This document shows positions 43,368 through 50,812 of a DNA stretch of 64,000 nt, in pieces; within the stretch, counting starts at the first letter, position 1, and each line of letters opens with the position of its first letter. The notes under the pieces were generated by a model. It did not search any database, was not told the DNA's origin, and saw only the letters and a list, made by a program, of their open reading frames with translations. This stretch comes from an uncultured Lachnospiraceae bacterium (GTDB taxonomy: Bacteria > Bacillota > Clostridia > Lachnospirales > Lachnospiraceae). The DNA is taken from the NCBI GenBank assembly GCA_937910785.1, contig CALDLG010000021.1, positions 1 through 64,000 of the forward strand, given 5' to 3'. The position numbers and the translations under genes are program-made.

Positions 43368-45248
43368 TCACTTTCCTCTCTCAATGCAGACTGCCAGCGC
43401 CAGAATTTCTTCTCCAATTTCCACAAACAGCCTGTTAAAAAGCATCTTTGAAATCAGTTCATTGGTCTCTTCCGCTTCTTGCCCAAGCTTCCCCATGTAT
43501 GCCAGAATATCCCGCTTCTTTTTCGGAGAATCACAGAACAGACAGAGCTCCTTTTCTTCTCCCGTAAACTCATAAAGGGAATGCCTTGCACTTTCCCGAA
43601 GATCCATAATTTCCAGCCGATTCTCATAACAGACCATCTGCAGGCAGTCGCCCTGATTATAATACCGCTCTTTCCAATGAACCACGGCTCTGACCAGCTC
43701 CTCATATACTCTGCCCTTTTTTCTCAGATCATAATACCCCGGCAGATTTTCCTCATTTGCCGGATAAAAATTATAAGCGGTCCCGGCGGCAAGCATTTCC
43801 TGAAATCCGTAAATATAATCATAGGACGGCAGTCTTTCCAGGCGCAGTCCGTAATCTTTACAATTCTCATAATAATGACTGTATTTCTGGTAAAGAATAT
43901 GCATTGCACCATTAGGAGGCGGCAAATGTGTCAGAAGCGGAATCAGATTCAGCGTTTCCTCCACCCATTCTTCCTCTTCCCCCGGAAATCCGAATAAAAG
44001 ATTCCAGCTCAGTTTCATTTTGCACCGCTTCGCACTTTTCAGAAATTCAAGGTGCCGGATAGCGCGGTTTCCCTTATTCATCAGCCTCAGCAGATCATCC
44101 TGAACAGCTTCTATTCCCGGCTGCACAATATCAAATCCCGCCCGTTTCAGACGCAGCAGTTCTTCCGGCTCCATATTGGATTTTACTTCCGCGAAAAGAT
44201 GAAAACCCGGATTTTCCGGCAGCGCATCGATCAGCTCAGGGAATTCCGCCTCCATTTCACTGCCAAGAATGCTGTCAGTCAGGAAAAAACGTTTTGTTCC
44301 ATAGCGTTCACTCTGCAGCAGAAGCTCCCGCAACAGATACTCCGGTTTTTTCCTGTGGTATTCTCCGTTTTTCATGCAGAGTCCGCAAAAGGTACACCCC
44401 TGCTTCTCTCTCCACCAACAGCCCCTTGAGCTTTCCGCCGTCAGAGAAATCATATCCCTGTTCATCCAGGACATTTTCTCTGTCTCCTCAAAATACTCAT
44501 CGAAATCCGGCAGCGGTATGCTGTTTAAGTCCTTCGTTCTGGGAAAGACCGGTTTCCTGTCCGCAGTCTGCGCCGACATTACTCCTGCGGGAAGAAGATT
44601 CGTCGGGATATTTTTACCATACCTGCCGGCAAGACGGCAGAATTCGGGTATCGATGACTCTCCTTCGCCTGAAAAAGTATAATCCACCCATTCTACTTCA
44701 GAAGCAATCGCCTGTCCCGCATCGAGTGCGCAGTTGCTCCCGCCCATAATCGTAATCATATGAGGCGCGATTCTTTTGATCTCTTTTAAGATTGCAAAAG
44801 AAGCATTGTTCTGCTGAAAATTACTGGAACAGCCCACAATCAGCGGTTTTTCTTTCATAATATCCGCTGCCAGTTTTTGCAGATAATCCGGAATCACTTT
44901 CCATACCGCCTTAAGAACCTCCTCATATTCCGCCGTATCTCCTTCCAGCGGTTCAATAACCTTCTCCAGATATTCCCGGTTCACCTCCTGCCGGTCCGAA
45001 TCCGTATTGCCTTCTTCTCTCCCCCATGCAGCCGGTGCAAAGCTTGCTTCCCCAAACTGATAGATAATCCTTTTATCCAGAAACTTCTGATAATTTTCAT
45101 ATCCCAAAATATCCGCAAACATCATATCACCATAAAATACCCGGCAGGAAAATCCGTCTCGTGTCAGGCAGGATTTCAGGATACCAAGCGCAAGGCTCGG
45201 CATATATATCGCGGAATACGGCATTTGTATAAGACAGATATCGGCCAA
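43368..45248 (-). CDS. B12-type radical SAM RiPP maturation protein
   Basis: The 626-residue enzyme has an N-terminal cobalamin-binding-type fold ('LIQMPYSAIYMPSLALGILKS' about 6-26, 'LIVGCSSNFQQN', 'ITIMGGSNCALD', 'YTFSGEGESSIPEF'). The radical SAM motif is 'SSRGCWWREKQGCTFCGL', with Cys at 277, 285 and 288 (C-x7-C-x2-C). This spacing and the GCWW start are typical of 'RiPP maturation radical SAM protein 1'. The usual B12-binding DxHxxG is not visible, so cobalamin use is uncertain. Possible chemistry is C-methylation of the core. First gene of the leftward RiPP operon. Confidence 0.8.
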   Translation of the reverse strand: MADICLIQMPYSAIYMPSLALGILKSCLTRDGFSCRVFYGDMMFADILGYENYQKFLDKRIIYQFGEASFAPAAWGREEGNTDSDRQEVNREYLEKVIEPLEGDTAEYEEVLKAVWKVIPDYLQKLAADIMKEKPLIVGCSSNFQQNNASFAILKEIKRIAPHMITIMGGSNCALDAGQAIASEVEWVDYTFSGEGESSIPEFCRLAGRYGKNIPTNLLPAGVMSAQTADRKPVFPRTKDLNSIPLPDFDEYFEETEKMSWMNRDMISLTAESSRGCWWREKQGCTFCGLCMKNGEYHRKKPEYLLRELLLQSERYGTKRFFLTDSILGSEMEAEFPELIDALPENPGFHLFAEVKSNMEPEELLRLKRAGFDIVQPGIEAVQDDLLRLMNKGNRAIRHLEFLKSAKRCKMKLSWNLLFGFPGEEEEWVEETLNLIPLLTHLPPPNGAMHILYQKYSHYYENCKDYGLRLERLPSYDYIYGFQEMLAAGTAYNFYPANEENLPGYYDLRKKGRVYEELVRAVVHWKERYYNQGDCLQMVCYENRLEIMDLRESARHSLYEFTGEEKELCLFCDSPKKKRDILAYMGKLGQEAEETNELISKMLFNRLFVEIGEEILALAVCIERGK

Positions 45249-45320
45249 TACAGCTCTCTCCCTTCTTCGGATTTCTTTCTTATATTAAGCGTAGCATATT
45301 CTGTAAAAAAAATAAGCAAG

Positions 45321-45352
45321 TCGGCAAAATTAGACAAAAAATCGGCAAAATT
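45321..45352. promoter_or_regulatory. 21-base-period direct repeat before the RiPP operon
   Basis: TCGGCAAAATT occurs at 45321 and 45342, exactly 21 bases apart, i.e. two helical turns on the same face, as for LytTR/AgrA-type activators. On the minus strand it stands just upstream of TTGCTT and TATGCT, a weak promoter for the RiPP operon. Confidence 0.5.
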
Positions 45353-45396
45353 TGCAGAAAGCAAAAAGCTTTATTCGATAATTGGCTTAAATTCAG

Positions 45397-45425
45397 TTGA
45401 GATTTTGGCTCCTTAATGGCATAAT
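45397..45425 (+). promoter_or_regulatory. Promoter of the degV gene
   Basis: TTGAGA (45397-45402) and CATAAT (45420-45425) are separated by 17 bases, about 50 bases before the start codon. Confidence 0.5.
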
Positions 45426-45472
45426 AGTATACAGAAGTTTCATTCGAACTTCTCAGGGATAACTGAAAGGGC

Positions 45473-46318
45473 ATGGGTATTTTTATGAGAGAGTTTATGA
45501 TCTTTACGGATGGGGATGTGGATCTGCCAAAACCTTTTGAGTCGGAGGTCGGTATACTGCCCCAGTATTACTATTTTGATGAAAATAAAGTTTACGGCGA
45601 TGAGCAGATTCTGTCCAGAGAGGAATTTTTCAGGCAGCTTGCCGACCGCAGGGCCTATACCGCAGGCGTAAATCCGGATCTGGTCACACGCCGTTTTGAG
45701 GAAGCCATACGAAACGGAATGGATATTCTGTGCATTGCCGTCTCCTCCGGCATCAGCGGCTCTTATAACACGATCTGCATGGCAGCGGATCAGCTGAAAG
45801 AACAATATCCGGAATGCAGTATTGAAGTCATCGATTCTCTGAGCGCCACTCTGGGAAGCGGCTTCTTATGCGTGGATGCCATAGAAATGAAAAAAGAGGG
45901 CAGAAGCCTGAAGGAAACGGCTGATGAAATCAGAAGACGTCTTAAACTGATAGATATCTTCTTCATCGTAGACGATTTTAAATATCTGGTTCAGGGAGGC
46001 AGAGTCTCTCCGGCCGTAGGAAAGATCGGCGATATTCTGGACATCAAGGTAATCCTTACCATAAAAGAAGGCCGGATTGAGCCCTACCGGAAAAACCGGG
46101 GCATCAGCACTGCCCTGCGGAATATTCAACATATCGCCCAGTCCGGAGAAGCTTCCAGACTCGGCGCCATCTATGTCGGCAATCAGGATATGTTCGAGAA
46201 ATGTAAGTCCCTCATTCAGACCGACAGCGAAGCATCGCTGAACCTGATCGTCTCCTCCCATGTAGGCCCCAATACTACCGGTATCGCCATCGAATGGGCC
46301 GGAGAAAGGCCTTTCTGA
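45473..46318 (+). CDS. DegV family fatty-acid-binding protein
   Basis: The 281-residue protein has 'IFTDGDVDLPKPFE' (altered from the usual TDSxxDLP), 'TAGVNPDLVTRRFEEAI', 'CIAVSSGISGSYNTICMAA' and 'VIDSLSATLGSGFLC'. Further on it has 'VDDFKYLVQGGRVSPAVGKIGDILDIKVIL' and a C-terminal 'SSHVGPNTTGIA'. DegV/FakB proteins present fatty acids to the FakA kinase for phospholipid synthesis; no fakA gene is near. An ATG at 45485 with better spacing to AAAGGG is an equally good start. A terminator follows. Confidence 0.88.
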   Translation: MGIFMREFMIFTDGDVDLPKPFESEVGILPQYYYFDENKVYGDEQILSREEFFRQLADRRAYTAGVNPDLVTRRFEEAIRNGMDILCIAVSSGISGSYNTICMAADQLKEQYPECSIEVIDSLSATLGSGFLCVDAIEMKKEGRSLKETADEIRRRLKLIDIFFIVDDFKYLVQGGRVSPAVGKIGDILDIKVILTIKEGRIEPYRKNRGISTALRNIQHIAQSGEASRLGAIYVGNQDMFEKCKSLIQTDSEASLNLIVSSHVGPNTTGIAIEWAGERPF

Positions 46319-46372
46319 GTCAGAAGACCGTATGCCAGAAAAACTGAATTAATCGGTTCCTCCAAAATATAT

Positions 46373-46408
46373 AAAAGCAGCCTGATTTTAATAAAAGGGC
46401 TGCTTTTT
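46373..46408. terminator. Bidirectional terminator after degV
   Basis: AAAAGCAGCC (46373-46382) pairs with GGCTGCTTTT (46398-46407) and a T follows. It serves degV and the convergent gene at 46414. Confidence 0.85.
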
Positions 46409-46413
46409 GGATG

Positions 46414-46953
46414 TTACCGCATAAAATAAAAGCGCCACTCCTGCTCCGTATTTTTCACAAGTTTCATGGCGATCTCCCGCATACGGTCGTTCAGTCTGTG
46501 GTACATCATCTTCTCCTCCCACCGGATACCGAGAACATAATCCCGTTCTCTGTTCGTCAGGCAGGCAAGCATCTGCATCATCTGCTTTTCATCCTTTTTC
46601 TTCCATGTCCCGAAGGGGCATTCCAAATAGGAGTTCTCCTCTCCGTATTCCATAACGGCCTGTAGCAGCTTTTCTCCGAAATGCGGTGATTTTTCTCCCT
46701 GCCAGACTTTTATCCGCAGATTTTCGTCCTCTTCAGGCAGTTTCCGCAGTAGAATACGGGATTCCGTCAGATGCCTGTACACCGCCTTCTCCACTCTGTC
46801 ACGGGGGACCGGATACGACAGTTCCCGCATGATCTGCTCTACGGAATATCCTCTGTCCGTCAGATGTCTGATCGCGCCGCCTGCAGCCACATCGAATACA
46901 AAATCCGAAAGCGCCGCCTCAAAATATTCTTTCCTTCCGTCCGTTGTTCCCAT
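46414..46953 (-). CDS. Helical protein with possible helix-turn-helix, function unknown
   Basis: This 179-residue soluble protein is not recognised. The N-terminal third holds 'HLTDRGYSVEQIMRELSYPVPRDRVEKAVYRHL', which looks like a helix-turn-helix followed by a helix. The rest is charged and helical with clustered Met and Arg ('KKKDEKQMMQMLACLTNRERDYVLGIRWEEKMMYHRL' is broken by no obvious motif). No membrane segment. It is transcribed alone. Confidence 0.5.
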   Translation of the reverse strand: MGTTDGRKEYFEAALSDFVFDVAAGGAIRHLTDRGYSVEQIMRELSYPVPRDRVEKAVYRHLTESRILLRKLPEEDENLRIKVWQGEKSPHFGEKLLQAVMEYGEENSYLECPFGTWKKKDEKQMMQMLACLTNRERDYVLGIRWEEKMMYHRLNDRMREIAMKLVKNTEQEWRFYFMR

Positions 46954-47185
46954 ACAGGCCCCCTTGTTCCCGTTCTACTTTTCTCTTCATCTGGAGTGTA
47001 TCACACTTTCCGGAGGCATTCAAGGCGGTCTCTCCGCATAAAGAGCGCTCTGCACCGTATAAGACGTCGTATTTCACGACTCAAATACATACAGAAATCA
47101 ACGAATTGTGATACACTATACAGGAAAGGAATTTAAGAGCTATTACCCTGAAACGGTAAAGTCCTATAGGAAAGGAGGAATTCTT

Positions 47186-47632
47186 ATGAGAGTAGAGTGT
47201 CAGATCAGCGCAGACTGTTCGGAGCCATATGCGGTTCTTCATATCAGCAAAATGACGCCCGCGATTGCAGATGCCGTTTCCATTCTGGAAAAGGAAGGCG
47301 CCGAATCTTTCGTTCTCTTCGGCACAAGGGACGGCAAAATCCATTTTCTGGAACCGGAAAATCTGGCGCTGACGCGCACGGAAGGCCGGGAAGTCGTCTG
47401 CTACGATAAACGGAAAAACCGTTATATTCTGAACAGACCTCTATATGAGCTGGAAGAACATCTTGGCGACCAGTTTATCCGCATATCCAAATCCGCCCTT
47501 GTCAATCTCCGGCAGATCAGTCATGTAGAGGCCAGCTTCAACGGCACAATGGAACTGACTTTAAAAAACGGAATGGAAGACTATATTTCCAGAAAGTATC
47601 TTCCGCCATTCAAAAAACATTTTGGTATTTAG
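47186..47632 (+). CDS. LytTR-domain transcription regulator without receiver
   Basis: The 148-residue protein starts at MRVECQISADC after a strong AAAGGAGG. The first 50 residues are a short alpha/beta part. The rest is a LytTR DNA-binding domain ('LALTRTEGREVVCYDKRKNRYI', 'LYELEEHLGDQFIRISKSALVNLRQI', 'LTLKNGMEDYISRKYLPPFKK'). There is no phospho-acceptor domain. The next gene encodes DUF3021, the common partner of such stand-alone regulators, which are usually self-regulating and tuned by the membrane protein. Confidence 0.9.
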   Translation: MRVECQISADCSEPYAVLHISKMTPAIADAVSILEKEGAESFVLFGTRDGKIHFLEPENLALTRTEGREVVCYDKRKNRYILNRPLYELEEHLGDQFIRISKSALVNLRQISHVEASFNGTMELTLKNGMEDYISRKYLPPFKKHFGI

Positions 47633-47643
47633 GAGGTGTATTT

Positions 47644-48084
47644 ATGAATCTGTTCAAAAGACTCGTTAAAGACTCAATACAGGGAATCGGCATTGCCAGC
47701 ACTCTTTATCTTCTCTGCGGCATGGTATTTGATTATCTCAATCACGGCACGCTCATCATGGAAAACTGGGAATTTTCCAGGCAGGCCATCGGCACGCTGC
47801 TTGTCGGCATCGGCTTTTCCGCACCAACGGAAATCTACGGCAGGGAGAACCTGCCCTTTCCTCTGAAAGTTCTGTTTCATATGGGAATCGGCTGTACCGT
47901 ATATACTATCGTCGGATTCCGCGTAGGCTGGATTCCGGTACAGCTCGGATGGGGAATCTGCATCCTGCTTATTTTCCTTCAGTTTTTCGTTGCTTTCCTG
48001 ATCTGGCTTGGTTATGCGCTGCACTATCGGATGCTGGCCAAAAATATAAATCAAAAGATACAGGAGAAAGAAAAAGAGTCCTGA
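47644..48084 (+). CDS. DUF3021 family membrane protein, partner of LytTR regulator
   Basis: The 146-residue protein has four membrane helices (about 15-32, 48-65, 80-97, 105-128) with 'GTLLVGIGFSAPTEIYGRENLPFPLKVLFHMG', the typical DUF3021 loop, and a Lys/Glu tail. It begins 11 bases after the LytTR gene with AGGAGG as ribosome site. Its stop codon lies in the loop of the terminator. DUF3021 proteins are thought to hold or modulate the regulator at the membrane. Confidence 0.88.
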   Translation: MNLFKRLVKDSIQGIGIASTLYLLCGMVFDYLNHGTLIMENWEFSRQAIGTLLVGIGFSAPTEIYGRENLPFPLKVLFHMGIGCTVYTIVGFRVGWIPVQLGWGICILLIFLQFFVAFLIWLGYALHYRMLAKNINQKIQEKEKES

Positions 48085-48101
48085 CCGGACTCTTTTTCTT
48101 T
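48067..48101. terminator. Bidirectional terminator containing the DUF3021 stop codon
   Basis: AAAGAAAAAGAGTCC (48067-48081) pairs perfectly with its inverse (48087-48101); the five-base loop starts with the TGA stop of the DUF3021 gene. It also serves the convergent ybjQ gene. Confidence 0.9.
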
Positions 48102-48115
48102 TGAAGCCTCGCATT

Positions 48116-48430
48116 CTATGCCTTGAATTTTACAGCCGTTCCATAGGCCATGACTTCTGCCGCTCCCTGCATGACCGCCGCAGACGCATAGCGGATGTTC
48201 ACTACCGCATCCGCACCGAGCTTTTCGGCTTCCTCGACCATACGCTTGGTCGCAAGCGCTCTCGCATCGTTCATCATTTCCGTATAAGCCTTTAGCTCTC
48301 CGCCCACAAGGGTTTTAAAGCTCTGTGTAATGTCGCGGCCGACATTTTTTGACTGAATGGTGCTTCCCTTTACCATGCCAAGCATCTCCAGCTCTTTTCC
48401 GCTGATGTAATCAGTATTGACTAAGATCAT
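48116..48430 (-). CDS. YbjQ/UPF0145 family protein
   Basis: The 104-residue protein matches the small heavy-metal-binding-like family: 'VNTDYISGKELEMLGMVKGSTI', 'GRDITQSFKTLVGGELKAYTEMMNDAR', 'AEKLGADAVVNIRYASA', 'EVMAYGTAVK'. The family forms ring oligomers and has no proven role. It overlaps the small membrane protein gene upstream by 20 bases and so belongs to the SPFH operon. Confidence 0.88.
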   Translation of the reverse strand: MILVNTDYISGKELEMLGMVKGSTIQSKNVGRDITQSFKTLVGGELKAYTEMMNDARALATKRMVEEAEKLGADAVVNIRYASAAVMQGAAEVMAYGTAVKFKA

Positions 48431-48638
48431 CTTCTTCTCCTCCCTGGATTTCTTTGATTCTGCTTATAAATACACCGATCATCACCGCCGACAGTATCAG
48501 AGGCACCACAATCATCAGTACCCTGAATCCGACGGGAACGCCGGGTACAGCCATAAAAAATACCACAATTCCAATATAGTACAAAACCGTAACAAGTACA
48601 ATAATAGCCGGCGCAATCATTTTCTTCCAATATTTCAT
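48411..48638 (-). CDS. Small two-helix membrane protein of the SPFH operon
   Basis: The 75-residue protein starts at MKYWKKMIAPAI after GGAGGGG. It has two membrane helices (about 7-30 and 37-58) and an acidic tail 'GGEEDDLSQY'. The stop overlaps the start of ybjQ, showing translational coupling. Function unknown; probably accompanies the SPFH protein in the membrane. Confidence 0.65.
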   Translation of the reverse strand: MKYWKKMIAPAIIVLVTVLYYIGIVVFFMAVPGVPVGFRVLMIVVPLILSAVMIGVFISRIKEIQGGEEDDLSQY

Positions 48639-48691
48639 ATTTCTGTTCCCCTCCCCGGACTTCCGGCAGGCGCCAAAAAGCTCCTGTATTC

Positions 48692-48904
48692 TCAAATATC
48701 AAGCTCCGGCGGCACATCGATTTCGTCGGAAACATATCTGCCGTTCTTCTTACGCTGCCGCACACACTCCGTCAGAAGATATTCGATCTGCCCGTTTACG
48801 GAACGAAAATCATCTTCTGCCCAGGCCGCAACCGCATCATATAATTTGGCAGAAAGCCGGAGCGGCACTTGCTTCTTGCCTGTATCACCCATATCAAAAA
48901 CCAT
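48692..48904 (-). CDS. Ribbon-helix-helix (Arc/CopG-like) protein
   Basis: The 70-residue protein has the ribbon strand '[23 protein letters not shown]' and second helix '[19 protein letters not shown]' of the Arc/MetJ fold, which binds short operator palindromes as dimers. It sits 26 bases after the SPFH gene and likely represses this operon through the TGATATCA array before it. The start could also be four codons later (MGDTGKK). In clostridia this protein often accompanies SPFH genes. Confidence 0.8.
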   Translation of the reverse strand: MVFDMGDTGKKQVPLRLSAKLYDAVAAWAEDDFRSVNGQIEYLLTECVRQRKKNGRYVSDEIDVPPELDI

Positions 48905-48930
48905 GCCTTTCTGTCGCTTCCAACAATTCG

Positions 48931-49950
48931 TTAATATAAGCTTCCGGAATTCACAATCGGCTGTGCATCACGGTTACCGCACAAAACGACGAGCAGATTG
49001 GATACCATGGCCGCCTTACGCTCCTCATCCAGTTCCACGGTATGCTTCTCATTTAAGCGTTCCAACGCCATTTCCACCATACCGACCGCACCGTCAACGA
49101 TCATCTTTCTCGCATCGATGATTGCCGATGCCTGCTGCCTTTGCAGCATGACCGCCGCAATTTCCGTTGCATAGGCGAGATATGTGATCCGCGCTTCGAT
49201 CACTTCCATGCCCGCCTCCTCGACTCTCTTCTGAATTTCATCCCGAATCCGGGCCGCAACGATCTCACTTGAACCGCGCAGACTGCCTTCGTCCGCCACA
49301 CCGTCTCCGGTCGTATCCACATTCGGCGCCACATCGTAAGGATAAATCCGAACGATATCCCGCAGCGCGCTGTCACATTGCAGAGAAAGAAATTCCTTAT
49401 AATTGTCCACATCAAATACCGCTTTGGCCGTATCCACCACGCGCCATGTAACTGCGATGCCAATTTCAATCGGATTGCCCAGACAATCATTAATCTTCTG
49501 TCTGCTGTTGTTCAGTGTCATGATTTTTAAAGAGATTTTTTTGCTCGTCGCCTCTCCGGCCGTTCCCGCTTTCCCGGCCGCAATCGCCAGCATGGCCGTC
49601 GAATCGCTTACATCCCCGCTCTGGCTCAATCTCGTTTTCGCCGCAGGATTGACGCCGGTACAGAACGGATTCACGAAATAAAATCCCGCTTCCTTCAAAG
49701 TGCCCACATAATTACCAAACAACGTCAGCACGAGAGCCTCCTGCGGTTTCAGAACTTTGAGCCCGCCGCAGAGAATCGTCGCCAGAACCACCAACACCAG
49801 CCCGGCAATCAAAAGCAGCGGATTTCCATCGTCTTCGATCATCTTCGCACCGAAGCTTATTCCCGCAACAGAAAGCACATACAGTGCCAGAATTCCCAGC
49901 AGCGCTGCCATCCCATGCTTTTTACCCGTTAAAATCTTCTCCTCCATCAT
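48931..49950 (-). CDS. SPFH-domain (band 7/prohibitin-like) membrane protein
   Basis: The 339-residue protein has two N-terminal membrane helices (about 13-35 and 43-62), then an SPFH domain starting '[30 protein letters not shown]'. The domain contains '[30 protein letters not shown]', '[31 protein letters not shown]' and a helical tail with '[29 protein letters not shown]'. Such proteins form ring assemblies or microdomain scaffolds on the membrane. First gene of the operon with the ribbon-helix-helix, small membrane and YbjQ proteins. Confidence 0.9.
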   Translation of the reverse strand: MMEEKILTGKKHGMAALLGILALYVLSVAGISFGAKMIEDDGNPLLLIAGLVLVVLATILCGGLKVLKPQEALVLTLFGNYVGTLKEAGFYFVNPFCTGVNPAAKTRLSQSGDVSDSTAMLAIAAGKAGTAGEATSKKISLKIMTLNNSRQKINDCLGNPIEIGIAVTWRVVDTAKAVFDVDNYKEFLSLQCDSALRDIVRIYPYDVAPNVDTTGDGVADEGSLRGSSEIVAARIRDEIQKRVEEAGMEVIEARITYLAYATEIAAVMLQRQQASAIIDARKMIVDGAVGMVEMALERLNEKHTVELDEERKAAMVSNLLVVLCGNRDAQPIVNSGSLY

Positions 49951-50023
49951 CTCACCATATCCTTTCCATTCTCCCAGACAAGCTCAGTTGCCTTTGAATT
50001 CGATCTTCGTCCGGCCACGACAT

Positions 50024-50065
50024 TGATCATTTCTGTTTGATATCATTATGATATCATATTGATCA
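50024..50065. promoter_or_regulatory. Array of TGATATCA/TGATCA palindromes, operator of the SPFH operon
   Basis: TGATCA (50024), TGATATCA (50038), TGATATCA (50049) and TGATCA (50060) are spaced by 14, 11 and 11 bases, so they face one side of the helix. They lie upstream of the SPFH gene. The ribbon-helix-helix protein of that operon is the obvious candidate to bind them. Confidence 0.65.
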
Positions 50066-50149
50066 TTTTTGTCAAGAGGAAAATATAATGAAAAAATTAT
50101 ATGAGAATTTTCTTTCCTTTTATCCTATTTGGTGCTATACTGAATGCAT

Positions 50150-50220
50150 GCAGGTATAGTTCATCGGTAGAACACCAGCTTCCCAAGCTGGGGAGGGGGG
50201 TTCGATTCCCCTTACCTGCT
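50150..50220 (+). tRNA. tRNA-Gly(CCC)
   Basis: The 71-base cloverleaf has acceptor GCAGGTA/TACCTGC, anticodon stem CCAGC/GCTGG around TTCCCAA (anticodon CCC), T-loop TTCGATT and a discriminator T. CCA is not encoded. A run of seven T's that follows probably ends the transcript; TATACT at about 50136 is a candidate -10. Confidence 0.92.
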
Positions 50221-50326
50221 TTTTTTATTTCCTGTTACGGTTCAGATGTCAAAAGGTGCGCTGAATAAACTGTAAAGGCAGACTGCGCAAAATATTCCCG
50301 CAGCTGTCCTGCGCAGGAATAAAAGA

Positions 50327-50353
50327 ATGCCGCAGGACTGCTGCCTGCGGCAT
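50327..50353 (-). terminator. Terminator after the small membrane protein gene
   Basis: A ten-base stem ATGCCGCAGG/CCTGCGGCAT, read leftward, is followed by TCTTTTATT, 19 bases after the stop of the gene at 50372. Confidence 0.8.
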
Positions 50354-50371
50354 AAAAACTTCATTCTTCCT

Positions 50372-50740
50372 TCAAAATCGGTTCTGTTTCTGCGATGTCA
50401 GCCGGTCATAGTACCGGTATAATTTCTGCACACCGTTTTCCAGAATATAATAATGACGTATATAGGGAACCAGTAAAATCAATAAAAAAAGAATCAACAG
50501 GAAAAGAGCCGGCTGCGGCGCAATCAACGTGCCCAGAATGGCAAGCATCGTGAGAAGCGCAAAGACTACCGTTACGATCAGGTGTATCAGCCGCTCATGC
50601 TGGAAAAATCCGATCTGGATCAACAGATCTTCCATCCTGCGCTTCCTTTCCTGCTCCGTCATAGCGTCCCCGCCCTCTTCTTCCCACCTCGCTGACTGCG
50701 CTTCCATTTCTTTCAGATAACTTTTCAGCCGTTCTTCCAT
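50372..50740 (-). CDS. Small two-helix membrane protein, unknown
   Basis: The 122-residue protein has a charged helical N-terminus (about 1-50, coiled-coil-like with 'EERLKSYLKEMEAQSARWEEEGG'-type heptads) and two close membrane helices (about 53-73 and 77-95). A basic aromatic tail 'LYRYYDRLTSQKQ' ends it. It follows the alpha-galactosidase gene by 72 bases on the same strand but has no clear link to it. Family not recognised. Confidence 0.55.
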   Translation of the reverse strand: MEERLKSYLKEMEAQSARWEEEGGDAMTEQERKRRMEDLLIQIGFFQHERLIHLIVTVVFALLTMLAILGTLIAPQPALFLLILFLLILLVPYIRHYYILENGVQKLYRYYDRLTSQKQNRF

Positions 50741-50812
50741 TTCAAGTGCCTGTGCCTTTCTCGTCTGTTTGTTGCTTTATGCCCCTCAGCAGACTGAGGG
50801 GCCACCCCTTCA

